Assembly: GCA_019455325.1 (NCBI GenBank) | Contig: JACFMQ010000004.1 | Location: 383,247-447,246, forward strand | Reading direction: 5' to 3' | Source: Rhodocyclaceae bacterium | GTDB lineage: Bacteria; Pseudomonadota; Gammaproteobacteria; Burkholderiales; Rhodocyclaceae | Length of the DNA stretch: 64,000 nt | Shown here: positions 35,647-45,176 of the stretch, piece by piece | Numbering within the stretch: the stretch's first letter is position 1 | How the letters are laid out: every line of letters begins with the position of its first letter | The notes under the pieces: generated by a model | Seen by the model: only the letters and a program-made list of their open reading frames with translations | The model's database searches: none | Told to the model about the DNA's origin: nothing | Translations under genes and position numbers: made by a program

Positions 35647-36056
35647 TGCCCTTCGTGGTCGACAATTCGGTCGTCGCCGGCTGGTTCCTCGCCAGCCAGG
35701 CGGATGACTACACCGACGGCGTGCTGGCGCTGCTGCGCGCCGACGTCGCCATCGTTCCGCCGCTGTGGGAATACGAACTCGCCAACGTTGCCCGGACAGC
35801 CATCGCACGCGGCGTCCTGTCCGAAAAAGATGCGCGGTTGGCGATTTCCTACGTGCTGGGCTTGCCGATCAGCGTCGACCGGACGCCCGTCGCTCCGGAT
35901 CGCCTGCTGGCTCTCGCTTTCGTCTACGGGCTGACCGCCTATGACGCCGCCTATCTCGAACTCGCGCTGCGCCACAGGCTTTCCATCGCCGTCAGGGATG
36001 GAAAACTGAAGGCCGCCGCGGAAAGCTCGGGCATTGGAATCGTCGTTGGGCCGTAG
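35646..36056 (+). CDS. vapC: PIN-domain ribonuclease toxin (VapC family)
   Basis: 136 aa. PIN acidic residues are visible in VVDNSVVAGWFL (Asp), PLWEYELANV (Glu), AYDAAYLELAL (Asp) and VRDGKLKAAA (Asp). Family members cleave tRNA or rRNA. It is translationally coupled to the small gene upstream and convergent with dnaE, 43 bp away. Confidence 0.9.
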   Translation: MPFVVDNSVVAGWFLASQADDYTDGVLALLRADVAIVPPLWEYELANVARTAIARGVLSEKDARLAISYVLGLPISVDRTPVAPDRLLALAFVYGLTAYDAAYLELALRHRLSIAVRDGKLKAAAESSGIGIVVGP

Positions 36057-36099
36057 CGGAAATAAAGGCCGGCGCAGCGCACACCCCCGTCGCATCGCC

Positions 36100-39000
36100 T
36101 CACGGGTAGCGGATTTCGACCGCCTCCGCGCTCAGCCATTCACCGAGCGCGGCAAGCAGTTCGTCCTCGAGGCGAACGCGCGACGAATCGCCGAACGCCA
36201 GCTCGCACTCCGCCTCGTCGTTGCGGTACGCGAGCCGCACCGGGCAGGCGCCGGGCGTGTAGGCAGACAGCAGCGCCTTCAGCCGCTGCGCGGCAGCACG
36301 GTCCTTGCTGACCCGGCCGTTGAGCGACAGGCGCAGCTCGCGCGCGAAGCGGCCGCGCGCGTCGGCCAGCGTCATGATGCGCTCGGCGGTGACGCGCACC
36401 CGGCCCTCGCCGGCGAAGTCGTCCTTCGACACCTTGCCTTCGACGATCAACACCTCGTCCTCGCTGATCTTGCCGCGCTCGGCGTCCAGCACCTCGCTGT
36501 AGACCGCGATCTCCTGCGCCGCGGTGCCGTCGTCGAGCGTGACGAAGGCCATCTTGCCGCGCGTCGTGAACTTGGTGCGCGTCGCCGTCACCAAGCCGGC
36601 CAGCAGTTGCAGGTCGCGCCCCGGTTCCAGCCGCTCCAGCGGGCGCCGCACGAAGCGGCGCACCTCGGCCTGCACGGCGTTGAACGGGTGGCCGGAGAAG
36701 AAGAAGCCGAGCGCCGCCTTCTCTTCCATCAGCCGCTGCTTCTCGTCCCAGCGCGGCGCCTCGACGTACTGCGGCGCATGCTCCTCGGCCGCCGGCCCGA
36801 TGTCGAAGAGGCCGGCCTGCATGGCGTTCTTCTCGACCTGCTCGGCCCATTCCATGGCGATGCCGACGGAGGCGAGCAGCCGCGCGCGGTGCGGCTCGCC
36901 GCCGTTCTTCGCGTCGATGGCGTCGAAGGCGCCGCCGCGGATCAGCGCCTCGATCGTGCGCCGGTTCACCAGCCGCTTGTCGACGCGCTTGCAGAAGTCG
37001 AAGAGGTCGACGAACGGCCCATCCTGGCGGCGTGCCTCCAGGATGCACTCGACCGCCTGCTGGCCGGTGCCCTTGACCGCGCCGAGGCCGTAGCGGACGG
37101 TCTTGGCGTCCACCGGCACGAAGCGGTAGTCGGATTCGTTCACATCCGGGCCGAGCACGACGATGCCGTTCTTCACGGTGTCTTCGTAGAAGATCTTCAC
37201 CGTGTCGGTGTTGTCCATGTCCGAGGACATGGTCGCCGCCATGAAGGCCGCGCAGTGGTGCGCCTTCAGCCAGGCCGTCTGGTAGGTGACGACGGCGTAG
37301 GCGGCGGTGTGCGACTTGTTGAAGCCGTACTCCGCGAACTTGGTCATCAGATCGAAGAGCTGCTCGGCCAGCGCCGGGTCGTAGCCCTTCTGCTTCGCGC
37401 CGTCGGCGATGGTCTCGCGGTGCTTGGCCATCTCCTCGGGCTTCTTCTTGCCCATGGCCCGGCGCAGCATGTCGGCGCCGCCGAGCGTGTAGCCGCCGAT
37501 GATCTGCGAGATCTGCATGACCTGTTCCTGGTACACGATGACCCCGTAGGTCGGTTCCAGGCAGGTCTTGAGATCCGGGTGGAAGTAGTCGATCGACTGC
37601 TGGCCCTTCTTGCGCAGGATGAAGTCGTCCACCATGCCCGAGCCGAGCGGGCCGGGACGGTAGAGCGCGAGCACGGCGATGATGTCCTCGAAGCGGTCCG
37701 GCGCCAGCTTCTTCAGGAGCTTCTTCATGCCTTCCGATTCCACCTGGAAGATCGCCGTGGTGTTGGCGTCCTTCAGAACCTGGTAGGCGGCCGGGTCGTC
37801 GAAGGTCAGCGCGTTGAGGTCGGGCTTCACGCCGGTGAGCCGCTCGACGTAGTGCACGGCGAGCTCGATGATGGTCAGGTTTCTGAGGCCGAGGAAGTCG
37901 AACTTCACCAGGCCGACCTTCTCGACGTCGTCCTTGTCGTACTGCGACACCACCGAGGCGCCGCCGTCGGCCGAGTAGAGCGGGCAGAAGTCGGTCAGCT
38001 TGCCCGGCGCGATGAGCACGCCGCCGGCGTGCATGCCGACGTTGCGCGTCAGATCCTCCAGCTTCTCGGCCAGCTCGAACAGGTCCTTGACCTCTTCCTC
38101 GGCCTCGACCTTCTCGCGCAACTGCGGCTCGGCTTCCAGCGCTTTTTTAAGCGACAGCGGCTTGTTCTGCTCGACCGGGATCAGCTTCGAGAGCGAATCG
38201 CAGAAGTTGTACGGCATGTCGAGCACGCGGCCGACGTCGCGGATCACCGCCTTCGACGACATGGTGCCGAAGGTGGCGATCTGCGACACGGCGTCCTTGC
38301 CGTAGCGCTCGCGCACGTACTCGATGACCTTGTAGCGGTTGTCCTGGCAGAAGTCGATGTCGAAGTCGGGCATCGACACCCGCTCCGGGTTGAGGAAGCG
38401 CTCGAAGAGCAGCGCGTATTCGAGCGGGTCGAGGTCGGTGATGCCGAGCGAGTAGGCGACCAGCGAGCCGGCGCCGGAGCCCCGTCCCGGCCCGACCGGC
38501 ACGCCGTTGTTCTTGCCCCAGTTGATGAAGTCGGCAACGATCAGGAAGTAGCCGGGGAAACCCATCTGCACGATGGTGTCGGTCTCGATCTTCAACCGTT
38601 CGTCGTAGACCGGGCGCTCGCGCTCGCGCACCGCCGGGTCGGGGAAGAGCTGTTCGAGCCGCCGTTCCAGCCCCTGCGCTGCCTCGTTCCTCAGATGGTC
38701 GTCGAGCGACACGCCCTCGGGCGTCGGGAAGAGCGGCAGGTAGTTCTTGCCGAGCGTGATCTCCAGATTGCAGCGGCGCGCGATCTCGACCGAGTTGGCC
38801 AGCGCCTCGGGCAGGTCGGCGAACAGCTCGGCCATCTCCGCCGTCGACTTGAAGTACTGTTCTTCGGTGAACGGCCGCGGCCGGCGCGTGTCGCCGAGCA
38901 CGTAGCCCTCGGCGATGCAGACGCGCGCCTCGTGCGCCTTGAAGTCGTCGCGGTCGAGGAACTGGATCGGATGCGTCGCCACCAGCGGCAGGCCGAGGTC

Positions 39001-39573
39001 GGCGGCCAGCCCGGCGGTGGCGGCGATCAGCGCCTCCTGCTGCGCGTGGCCGGCGCGCTGCACTTCCAGGTAATAGGCGCCGGGAAACATCGCCGCCCAG
39101 ACGCCGGCGCGGCTTTCGGCGAGCGGCCGGTTGCCGGAAAGCAGCGCCTCGCCGACGTCGCCCATGGCCGCGCCGGAGAGCGCGATCAGGCCGTCGACGC
39201 CGACCTCCTCCAGCATCAGCCGCGACACCTCGGCGCGGCCGCGCGTGCGCGGCGCCAGTTGCGCGCGCGTGAGGATCTCACACAGTTGCAGGTAGCCGGC
39301 GTGGTTGCGACAGAGCAGCAGCAGGCGCGACGGGCGGTCCGGGTCGGCCTCGTGCGTCAGCCAGACGTCGGCGCCGAGCACCGGCTTGACGCCCTTGCCG
39401 CGCGCGGCCGAGTAGAACTTGACCAGGCCGAAGAAGTTGTTGAGGTCGGTCAGCGCCAGCGCCGGCATGCCGTCGGCGACGGCGCGGGCAACCGCGTCGT
39501 CGATGCGGACGATGCCGTCGACGACGGAATATTCACTGTGCAGGCGGAGGTGGACGAAACGCGGGTCGGTCAT
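36100..39573 (-). CDS. dnaE: DNA polymerase III subunit alpha
   Basis: 1157 aa, full length for DnaE1. PHP domain at the N-terminus (FVHLRLHSEYSVVDGIVRID), then the polymerase region with GPGRGSGAGSLVAYSLGITD and the metal-binding Asp pair in PDFDIDFCQDNR (about residue 400). These are followed by the finger/tau-binding region, helix-hairpin-helix and an OB-fold (LVTATRTKFTTRGKMAFVTL). It is the replicative polymerase subunit and an anchor for the core chromosome part of the window. Confidence 0.98.
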   Translation of the reverse strand: MTDPRFVHLRLHSEYSVVDGIVRIDDAVARAVADGMPALALTDLNNFFGLVKFYSAARGKGVKPVLGADVWLTHEADPDRPSRLLLLCRNHAGYLQLCEILTRAQLAPRTRGRAEVSRLMLEEVGVDGLIALSGAAMGDVGEALLSGNRPLAESRAGVWAAMFPGAYYLEVQRAGHAQQEALIAATAGLAADLGLPLVATHPIQFLDRDDFKAHEARVCIAEGYVLGDTRRPRPFTEEQYFKSTAEMAELFADLPEALANSVEIARRCNLEITLGKNYLPLFPTPEGVSLDDHLRNEAAQGLERRLEQLFPDPAVRERERPVYDERLKIETDTIVQMGFPGYFLIVADFINWGKNNGVPVGPGRGSGAGSLVAYSLGITDLDPLEYALLFERFLNPERVSMPDFDIDFCQDNRYKVIEYVRERYGKDAVSQIATFGTMSSKAVIRDVGRVLDMPYNFCDSLSKLIPVEQNKPLSLKKALEAEPQLREKVEAEEEVKDLFELAEKLEDLTRNVGMHAGGVLIAPGKLTDFCPLYSADGGASVVSQYDKDDVEKVGLVKFDFLGLRNLTIIELAVHYVERLTGVKPDLNALTFDDPAAYQVLKDANTTAIFQVESEGMKKLLKKLAPDRFEDIIAVLALYRPGPLGSGMVDDFILRKKGQQSIDYFHPDLKTCLEPTYGVIVYQEQVMQISQIIGGYTLGGADMLRRAMGKKKPEEMAKHRETIADGAKQKGYDPALAEQLFDLMTKFAEYGFNKSHTAAYAVVTYQTAWLKAHHCAAFMAATMSSDMDNTDTVKIFYEDTVKNGIVVLGPDVNESDYRFVPVDAKTVRYGLGAVKGTGQQAVECILEARRQDGPFVDLFDFCKRVDKRLVNRRTIEALIRGGAFDAIDAKNGGEPHRARLLASVGIAMEWAEQVEKNAMQAGLFDIGPAAEEHAPQYVEAPRWDEKQRLMEEKAALGFFFSGHPFNAVQAEVRRFVRRPLERLEPGRDLQLLAGLVTATRTKFTTRGKMAFVTLDDGTAAQEIAVYSEVLDAERGKISEDEVLIVEGKVSKDDFAGEGRVRVTAERIMTLADARGRFARELRLSLNGRVSKDRAAAQRLKALLSAYTPGACPVRLAYRNDEAECELAFGDSSRVRLEDELLAALGEWLSAEAVEIRYP

Positions 39574-39614
39574 AGACCGCGAATTTTACTCCTTCACGAC
39601 GCGCAGCCGGTGGA

Positions 39615-40418
39615 TCAGGATTCGCGCCCGGCCAGCGCCTGCTCGATCAGACGCTTGACCGTCTGCGAATCGAAGGGCTTGTCGCAGATCGCCGAGACGC
39701 CGGCCTGCTCGACCGCCGCCAGCCGGCTCTCGTTCGCCTCGCTGGTGACCATCAGGATCGGCACCGAGCTTTGCCAGCTCTGCTTGCGGATGTACTCGAC
39801 CAGCGCGCGGCCGTCCATCTCCGGCATGTGGTAGTCGGTGACGACCAGGTCGACCATGGTCTCGGCGAGGATGGCCGCGGCCTCGACGCCGCTGGCCGCC
39901 TCGATGATGTTCTCGATGCCCAGGTTGCCGAGCACGTGGCGGATGAAGCGGCGGGCGTTGGTGCTGTCGTCGACGACGAGCACGCGCAGGCGCTCCAGGT
40001 CGCCGTCGAAGTCGAGCATGGCGCGCGGTTCGATGAGGTCGGCGGCGGAGCGCAGCGCCGACGCCAGCTGCACCTGCGAAAACGGCTTCGGCAGCAGTGC
40101 GCAGGCGCCGGACTGGCGCACCGGATCGAGTACCTGCGGCCGCGTCTCGCTGGAAACGAGCACGAAGGGCAGGTCGGCGAGGTCGGGGTCGGCGCGCATC
40201 GCCTCGATCAGCCCGACGCCGGTCATGTCCGGCAGGTAGAAGGCGCTGACGGTGAGCGACGGCGGCCGCTCGCGCAGGTGCGCGAGCGCCGCGCCGCCGC
40301 TGTCGACGACGTCGACGCGGGTGAGGTCGAGACCGGCGAGCTGGTCGCGGATGATGCGCGCCTGCACGGCGGACGGTTCGACGAGAAGAACGCAGAGATC
40401 GCTGAACGAAGCGGACAT
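39615..40418 (-). CDS. Double receiver-domain response regulator
   Basis: 267 aa from ATG 40418. Receiver 1 (about 5-125) is degenerate: the acidic pair is replaced by VEP, and the phospho-acceptor position reads VSAFYLPDM (Ala where Asp is expected), although KPFS is kept. Receiver 2 (about 140-262) is canonical: VVDDSTNARR, VVTDYHMPEMDG, VTSEANE, CDKPFDS. There is no output domain. It probably works as a phosphorylation-dependent partner or adaptor. It lies 41 bp downstream of the dnaE start on the other side, on the same strand. Confidence 0.9.
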   Translation of the reverse strand: MSASFSDLCVLLVEPSAVQARIIRDQLAGLDLTRVDVVDSGGAALAHLRERPPSLTVSAFYLPDMTGVGLIEAMRADPDLADLPFVLVSSETRPQVLDPVRQSGACALLPKPFSQVQLASALRSAADLIEPRAMLDFDGDLERLRVLVVDDSTNARRFIRHVLGNLGIENIIEAASGVEAAAILAETMVDLVVTDYHMPEMDGRALVEYIRKQSWQSSVPILMVTSEANESRLAAVEQAGVSAICDKPFDSQTVKRLIEQALAGRES

Positions 40419-40578
40419 GACAACTCCCGGCTGGCCCGGATGACGAAACCCTGCACTATACCGCGACCGGCGCCGCCGGAGCGCACCGACCGGGGCCTCT
40501 ACCCTGCCCGGCACGGTGACAGGCGACGGCGATCCGGCGCCTCTTCGGACGCCTCCGCCGCCGGGGAAAGGGTCGGAT

Positions 40579-41271
40579 TCAGGCCGGCAGGTCGAACCAC
40601 AGGAAATCGGCCGCCGCGTCGGCGACGAAGCGCACGGCGGTCTCGTCGGCCGCCTTCAGGCCGTCGCCGGCGGCGAGCGTCTGCGCGTTCGCCCGCAACT
40701 GGCCGGCGACGACGTGCGCATAGCCGAAGCGGCCGGGCGCCAGCGGCGCCGTGAAGTCTTCGCCGGGCGCCAGGCGCACGCGCCACAGCGCCGCCTGCTG
40801 GCCGATGCGCACGCTGCCGTCGCGGCCGTCCGGCGAGGCGAGCAGCGTCGCCCCCGGCGCCTCGGGCACGGCGCGCTGCTCGTAGCCCGGCGCGCCGCCG
40901 GCGGCCTGCGGGTGAATCCAGATCTGCAGCAGGTGCGTCGCCGCGTCGCGCGCCGGGTTGAACTCGCTGTGCCGCACGCCGGTGCCGGCGCTCATGCGCT
41001 GCACCTCGCCGGGCCGGATGACGGCGCCGTTGCCGAGGCTGTCGCGGTGTTCCAGCGCGCCGGACAGGATCACGGTGACGATCTCCATGTCGCGGTGCCC
41101 GTGCGTCGGGAAGCCCTGGCCGGGCGCGACGACATCCTCGTTGAGCACGCGCAGCGCGCCCCAGCCCATCTCGGCCGGGTCGTGGTAGTCGGCGAACGAG
41201 AAACTGTGCCAGGTGCGCAGCCAGCCGTGGTCGGCGTGGCCGCGGGCGGCGGCGGGTCGAAGCTGGATCAT
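40579..41271 (-). CDS. Pirin family protein (YhhW-like)
   Basis: 230 aa bicupin. N-terminal cupin with the metal ligands in FPTHGHRDMEIVT and SAGTGVRHSEFNP; WHSFSFADYHDP is the family signature. E. coli YhhW has quercetin 2,3-dioxygenase activity in vitro; the physiological role is unclear. It stands alone. Confidence 0.92.
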   Translation of the reverse strand: MIQLRPAAARGHADHGWLRTWHSFSFADYHDPAEMGWGALRVLNEDVVAPGQGFPTHGHRDMEIVTVILSGALEHRDSLGNGAVIRPGEVQRMSAGTGVRHSEFNPARDAATHLLQIWIHPQAAGGAPGYEQRAVPEAPGATLLASPDGRDGSVRIGQQAALWRVRLAPGEDFTAPLAPGRFGYAHVVAGQLRANAQTLAAGDGLKAADETAVRFVADAAADFLWFDLPA

Positions 41272-41337
41272 GGCGGTGAACTCCTCATGTTTCGGATCAT
41301 GATAGACAGCGGAAATCGTCGATTCCAGCGATGTCTT

Positions 41338-41541
41338 TCATCGAATCCGGCGCTTCTCCACGAAATACAGGCAGGGCTGCCCCGACGCTTCGAGCACGTC
41401 GAGCATCGGCGGCCGCGCGCTCCTGAAGCCGAGCGCACGGCAGCCGTGCGGGAAGGTGGGGTCGTGCGTGACGAAGTAGTGGACGCAGGCGATGCAGCGC
41501 ACCCGGTCGCCGCCCGGCGGCGGAGGCTTGTCCGCGTCCAT
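41338..41541 (-). CDS. Small conserved cysteine-containing protein
   Basis: 67 aa from ATG 41541. VRCIACVHYFVTHDPTFPHG has a Cys-x2-Cys-x-His pattern, followed by CRALGFRS and later QPCLYFVEKR. The set of cysteines suggests a small zinc or metal-binding fold. It is almost joined to the lipoprotein gene upstream. Function not known. Confidence 0.65.
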   Translation of the reverse strand: MDADKPPPPGGDRVRCIACVHYFVTHDPTFPHGCRALGFRSARPPMLDVLEASGQPCLYFVEKRRIR

Positions 41542-41543
41542 GG

Positions 41544-42239
41544 TCAGCGATGTGCGCGGATCGCCCGTCCGTCGTCGCCGATCAGGACGAGGCTGCCGTC
41601 GTCGGCGACGTCGAAGCGACGCACGCCCTGCAGCAGTTCGAGGAAGCGCGCCTCCTGCGCCATGCGCGGCGGCGGGCAGGCCATGCGCGTGACGGCGGCG
41701 CGGCCGACGGCGAGCGTCTCGCCGGTGAGCGCGTAGGTCGCGCTGTAGGCGTTGCACGAAGTGCGCCCGCCGAGGCGGCCGTCCTCGCCGAACAGCAGCG
41801 TCGGCGCGGCCGCTTCGACGCGCTCGCCGGCGAGTTCGGCGACGGTCCATTCGCCGCCGCGCAACAGCGCCGCCGGCTCGCCACCGCAGCCGTCGAAGCG
41901 ACGGCCGTCGACGGCGACCTCGACGCGCAGCGGATGCGGCATGCCGCTCATGCTGTCGCGGCAGACGCCGGGTACGGCGACGACCTCGACCGTGACCGGG
42001 ATGGCGCGGTCGCGCAGCGCGGCGGCGTAGCGGCGCCGCTCGCCGTCGACCCGCAGCGGCGTCGCCGGGCCGGCGACGTGCAGGCGGCCGGATTCGAAGC
42101 GCAGCGCGGCGTCGATGTCCAGCGCCCACGCCGGCTCGTTGCCGCGCGCGTGCAGCGCCGGCGCGTCGGCGCGGTCGCCGGTCGCCGCGCAGCCGGCGCT
42201 CAGGGAGGCGGCGAGCAGGACGGTGAATCTAGTCCGCAT
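41544..42239 (-). CDS. META/HslJ-domain lipoprotein
   Basis: 231 aa. A lipobox (ASLSAGC at residues about 11-17) predicts a lipoprotein. Residues about 25-120 resemble the COG3650-type membrane-bound domain (ARGNEPAWALDID). Residues about 128-228 form a META/HslJ domain (WTVAELAGERVEAA, GRTSCNAYSATYALTGETL, RMACPPPRMAQEARFLELL). Envelope stress role suspected from family. It overlaps the upstream parA-like gene by 11 bp. Confidence 0.85.
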   Translation of the reverse strand: MRTRFTVLLAASLSAGCAATGDRADAPALHARGNEPAWALDIDAALRFESGRLHVAGPATPLRVDGERRRYAAALRDRAIPVTVEVVAVPGVCRDSMSGMPHPLRVEVAVDGRRFDGCGGEPAALLRGGEWTVAELAGERVEAAAPTLLFGEDGRLGGRTSCNAYSATYALTGETLAVGRAAVTRMACPPPRMAQEARFLELLQGVRRFDVADDGSLVLIGDDGRAIRAHR

Positions 42240-42855
42240 CGGCCCAGTCGACGATCGGCCGCCACTGTTCGAGATCCTGCGCGACGCGCGTCGGCGTCAG
42301 GTCGAACAGCGTCATGCCGTGCGCAGCGGCCTGCACGTAGCGCTGCGTGTCGCGCAGGTAGGCGAGCACCGGCAGTTCGTATTGTTCGAGGAAGCGCTCC
42401 AGCTCGGCGGCGGCGCGCGTGCGCGCGTCGACGCGCATGCCGACGACGGCGACGAAGGTCTGCTGCCTGCGGATCGCCTTCTCCTCGAGCAGCTTCTCGA
42501 TGAAGCTCTTCGTCGCCAGGATGTCGAAGAGCGAGGGCTGCACCGGCACGATGACGCGGTGCACGACCTTCAGCGCGCGCTCGAGCAGCTTGCCGTGCAG
42601 GCCGGCCGGCGTGTCGAGGACGGCGTGCGTGGTGCCGGCCGGCGGCCGCGCCGGGCGGTCGCGCTCGATCTCCCAGGTGGCGATCGGCGGCAAGAGGCGC
42701 GAGCGCCGCGCCAGCCAGTCGCTCGCCGACTGCTGGCGGTCGATGTCGCCGAGCATGACGCGGCGCCCGGCGGCGGCGAAATGGCCGGCGAGGTTGGTGG
42801 CGAGCGTGGACTTGCCGGCTCCGCCCTTCGGATTGGCGACGAGGATGCTCTTCAT
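42229..42855 (-). CDS. Orphan ParA/MinD-type ATPase
   Basis: 208 aa. The deviant Walker A ANPKGGAGKSTLATNLAGHF is complete. DIDRQQSASDWLARR holds the second acidic motif and AVLDTPAGLHGKLLE the Walker B. No ParB-like gene or parS-like repeats are nearby. It overlaps the TAXI-family gene by 4 bp (ATGA) and lies upstream of a lipoprotein gene, so a positioning or localisation role is possible. The cargo is unknown. Confidence 0.88.
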   Translation of the reverse strand: MKSILVANPKGGAGKSTLATNLAGHFAAAGRRVMLGDIDRQQSASDWLARRSRLLPPIATWEIERDRPARPPAGTTHAVLDTPAGLHGKLLERALKVVHRVIVPVQPSLFDILATKSFIEKLLEEKAIRRQQTFVAVVGMRVDARTRAAAELERFLEQYELPVLAYLRDTQRYVQAAAHGMTLFDLTPTRVAQDLEQWRPIVDWADAD

Positions 42856-44192
42856 GGCGTGGCGCTTTCCCTTTCTCCCTGCCCGCGCTCGAAGCGCAGG
42901 AGTTGCTTGCGCACGAGATTGACGTGCTCGCGCAGCGTGTAGACGAGGTCGGTGAAGGCGAGCGGCACGTTGCGCTGGCTCGCCTCCTCCTCGATGCGGT
43001 CGAGGCGCGCGAAGTACTCGGCGTGGCGCGCCGGCTCATAGCGCTGGCGGACCTCGCTTTCGAGGAACTTCAGTTCGCCGTAGAGGCGGAATATCTTCGA
43101 GCGCACCCGCCAGGAGTAGATCGCCGGCGCCACGCGCAAGAGCGGCACGAGCAGCGCGATCAGCGGCAGCAGCATGACGACCATGCGGTCGACCAGCACC
43201 GCCGCCCAGAACGGCAGGTAGCGCTGCAGGAAGGGCGGGCCGGACTTGTAGTGGCGCACCGCGTCCGGCGACAGCTCGAAGCTGGCGTCGAGGTAGGCCG
43301 GGAACTCGCCGCGGCGCTGGAAGAAGCCGCTGGCGCCGTGCACCTCGCCCGCCGCCTGCAGCAGCAGCGAGACCAGTGCCGGATGCAGGCCCTCGCGCGC
43401 GACGAGGTTGGTGGTGGCGGCGAGCAGCGCGGTGCTGCGCGGCGGCGTGTCGCGCACCAGGTCGACGGCGCCGCGCGGCAGATTCACCTGCGTCAGGAAG
43501 GGGAAGTGCCGGGTGTAGCCGTCGGCCTGCGCGAAGCTCATCACGCGCACGCCGGGCGAGCGCAGCAGCACCTGCACCACCGGCGCCTCGGGCGCGGCGA
43601 TGATGAAGGCAGCGTCCACCCAGCCCTGCTGCAGGGCCTCGGCGGCGTCGAGCCCGGCGAGCGGCACCAGTTTGCCGTCGTAGGGGATCTCGTTGGCTTC
43701 GAGCAACTGCAGCGCCAGCCCGCGCACGCCGCTGCCCTCGGCGCCGATGGCGATGCGCCGGCCGTTCAGGTCGTGCAGGCGGCCGAGCGGCGTCTTGCTG
43801 CGGTAGAAGATCCATACCGGCTCGTAGTACATGCTGCCGAGGGAGCGCAGGTCCTCGCGCGCCGCGTCGCCGTCGGCCGGCAGCACGCCGCCCTGGACGA
43901 AGGCGACGTCGGCCTCGCCGCGGCGCAGGCGCTCGATGTTATCGAGCGAGCCGGTCGAGGTCTCGACGCGCAGCGTGACGCCGCTCCGTTCCAGGATCGC
44001 CGCGTAGCGCCGGGCGAAGGCGTGGTAGACGCCGTCGTCCGGGCCGGCGCTGAGGGTCAGCGTGCGCGGCGGCGCCGGCTCGACGAACTGGTAGGCGAGG
44101 ACGAAGCCGAGGGTGACGACGAGGACGATCGGCCAGGCCGTCGCCAGCAGGTCGCGGAACGAGAGCAGGCCGTTCTTCAGTTTGCTGCCCAT
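42852..44192 (-). CDS. TAXI-family (TRAP-type) solute-binding protein, membrane anchored
   Basis: 446 aa. An N-terminal TM anchor (about 18-38) is followed by a TAXI domain (TLSAGPDDGVYHAFARRYAA, DVAFVQGGVLP, IGAEGSGVRGLALQLL). Two TM segments come near residue 330-355, and a charged coiled C-terminal region (RQRYEPARHAEYFARLDRIE). This membrane-bound variant lacks neighbouring DctQM permease genes, so it may sense rather than transport. Confidence 0.85.
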   Translation of the reverse strand: MGSKLKNGLLSFRDLLATAWPIVLVVTLGFVLAYQFVEPAPPRTLTLSAGPDDGVYHAFARRYAAILERSGVTLRVETSTGSLDNIERLRRGEADVAFVQGGVLPADGDAAREDLRSLGSMYYEPVWIFYRSKTPLGRLHDLNGRRIAIGAEGSGVRGLALQLLEANEIPYDGKLVPLAGLDAAEALQQGWVDAAFIIAAPEAPVVQVLLRSPGVRVMSFAQADGYTRHFPFLTQVNLPRGAVDLVRDTPPRSTALLAATTNLVAREGLHPALVSLLLQAAGEVHGASGFFQRRGEFPAYLDASFELSPDAVRHYKSGPPFLQRYLPFWAAVLVDRMVVMLLPLIALLVPLLRVAPAIYSWRVRSKIFRLYGELKFLESEVRQRYEPARHAEYFARLDRIEEEASQRNVPLAFTDLVYTLREHVNLVRKQLLRFERGQGERESATP

Positions 44193-44201
44193 GCGCTCCG
44201 C

Positions 44202-45176
44202 CTACGGCAGCAGGACCGTGCTGCCGGTGGTCCTGCGCGCTTCGAGGTCGACGTGCGCCCGCGCCGCGTCCGGCAGCGCGTAGGTCTGGTTCACCTCGAT
44301 CCGCACCTGGCCGGAGACGACCCTGTCGAACAGCTCGCCGCCGAGTTCCGCCAGTTCCTCGCGCTTCGCCGTGTGGTGCGCGAGCGTCGGCCGGGTGATG
44401 AAGAGCGAGCCCTTCTGCGACAGCAGCAGCGGATCGAACGGCGGCACCGGGCCGGAGGCGTTGCCGAAGCTGACCAGCGTGCCGCGCAGGCGCAGGCTGT
44501 CGAGCGAGCCGGCGAAGGTGTCCTTGCCGACGCCGTCGTAGACCACGGCGACGCCCTCGCCGCCGGTCAGCTCGCGCACCCGTTTGGCCACGTCCTCCTG
44601 GCCGTAGAGGATGACGTGGTCGGCGCCGTGCGCGCGGGCGAGTTCGGCCTTGGCCGGCGTCGACGTCGTGCCGATGACCGATGCGCCGAGCGCCTTCGCC
44701 CACTGGCAGGCGATCAGCCCGACGCCGCCGGCGGCGGCGTGGATGAGCACGGCGTCGCCCGGCTGCACGCGGTAGGTCTTGCGCAGCAGGTAAGCGGCGG
44801 TGAGGCCCTGCAGCATCATCGCCGCGCCGGTGCGGAAGTCGATGGCCGCAGGCAGCACGAGCAGACGGTCGGCCGGCAGGCAGCGCACCTCGCTGTAGGC
44901 GCCGACCGGGCCGCCGGCGTAGGCGACGCGGTCGCCGACGCTGACCTCGCTGACGCCGGCGCCGACCGCCTCGACGACGCCGGCCCCTTCGAGGCCGATG
45001 CCGGACGGCAGCGGCAGCGGATAGAGGCCGCTGCGGTGGTAGGTGTCGATGAAGTTGAGGCCGACGGCGGCGTGGCGCACGCGCGCTTCGCCGGGGCCGG
45101 GCTCGCCGACTGCGACGGCCTCCCAGCGCAGGACTTCGGGGCCGCCGGTCTGATGGAAACGGATGGCGTGGGTCAT
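44202..45176 (-). CDS. qor: NADPH:quinone oxidoreductase (zeta-crystallin-like)
   Basis: 324 aa medium-chain reductase without zinc ligands. FIDTYHRSGLYPLPLPSGIG and the GHES-free substrate region, AAAGGVGLIACQWAKALGAS Rossmann motif, and VVYDGVGKDTF. It reduces quinones with NADPH in the cytosol. The start at 45176 gives MTHAIRFHQTGGPEVL, the usual N-terminus. Confidence 0.93.
   Translation of the reverse strand: MTHAIRFHQTGGPEVLRWEAVAVGEPGPGEARVRHAAVGLNFIDTYHRSGLYPLPLPSGIGLEGAGVVEAVGAGVSEVSVGDRVAYAGGPVGAYSEVRCLPADRLLVLPAAIDFRTGAAMMLQGLTAAYLLRKTYRVQPGDAVLIHAAAGGVGLIACQWAKALGASVIGTTSTPAKAELARAHGADHVILYGQEDVAKRVRELTGGEGVAVVYDGVGKDTFAGSLDSLRLRGTLVSFGNASGPVPPFDPLLLSQKGSLFITRPTLAHHTAKREELAELGGELFDRVVSGQVRIEVNQTYALPDAARAHVDLEARRTTGSTVLLP

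Noticed and set aside
36034-39834. A 1266-codon open frame on the plus strand opposite dnaE
   Set aside because: It is an antisense shadow of a high-GC gene. Composition is Arg/His/Leu/Gln-rich with no domain, while dnaE on the other strand is complete with all motifs.
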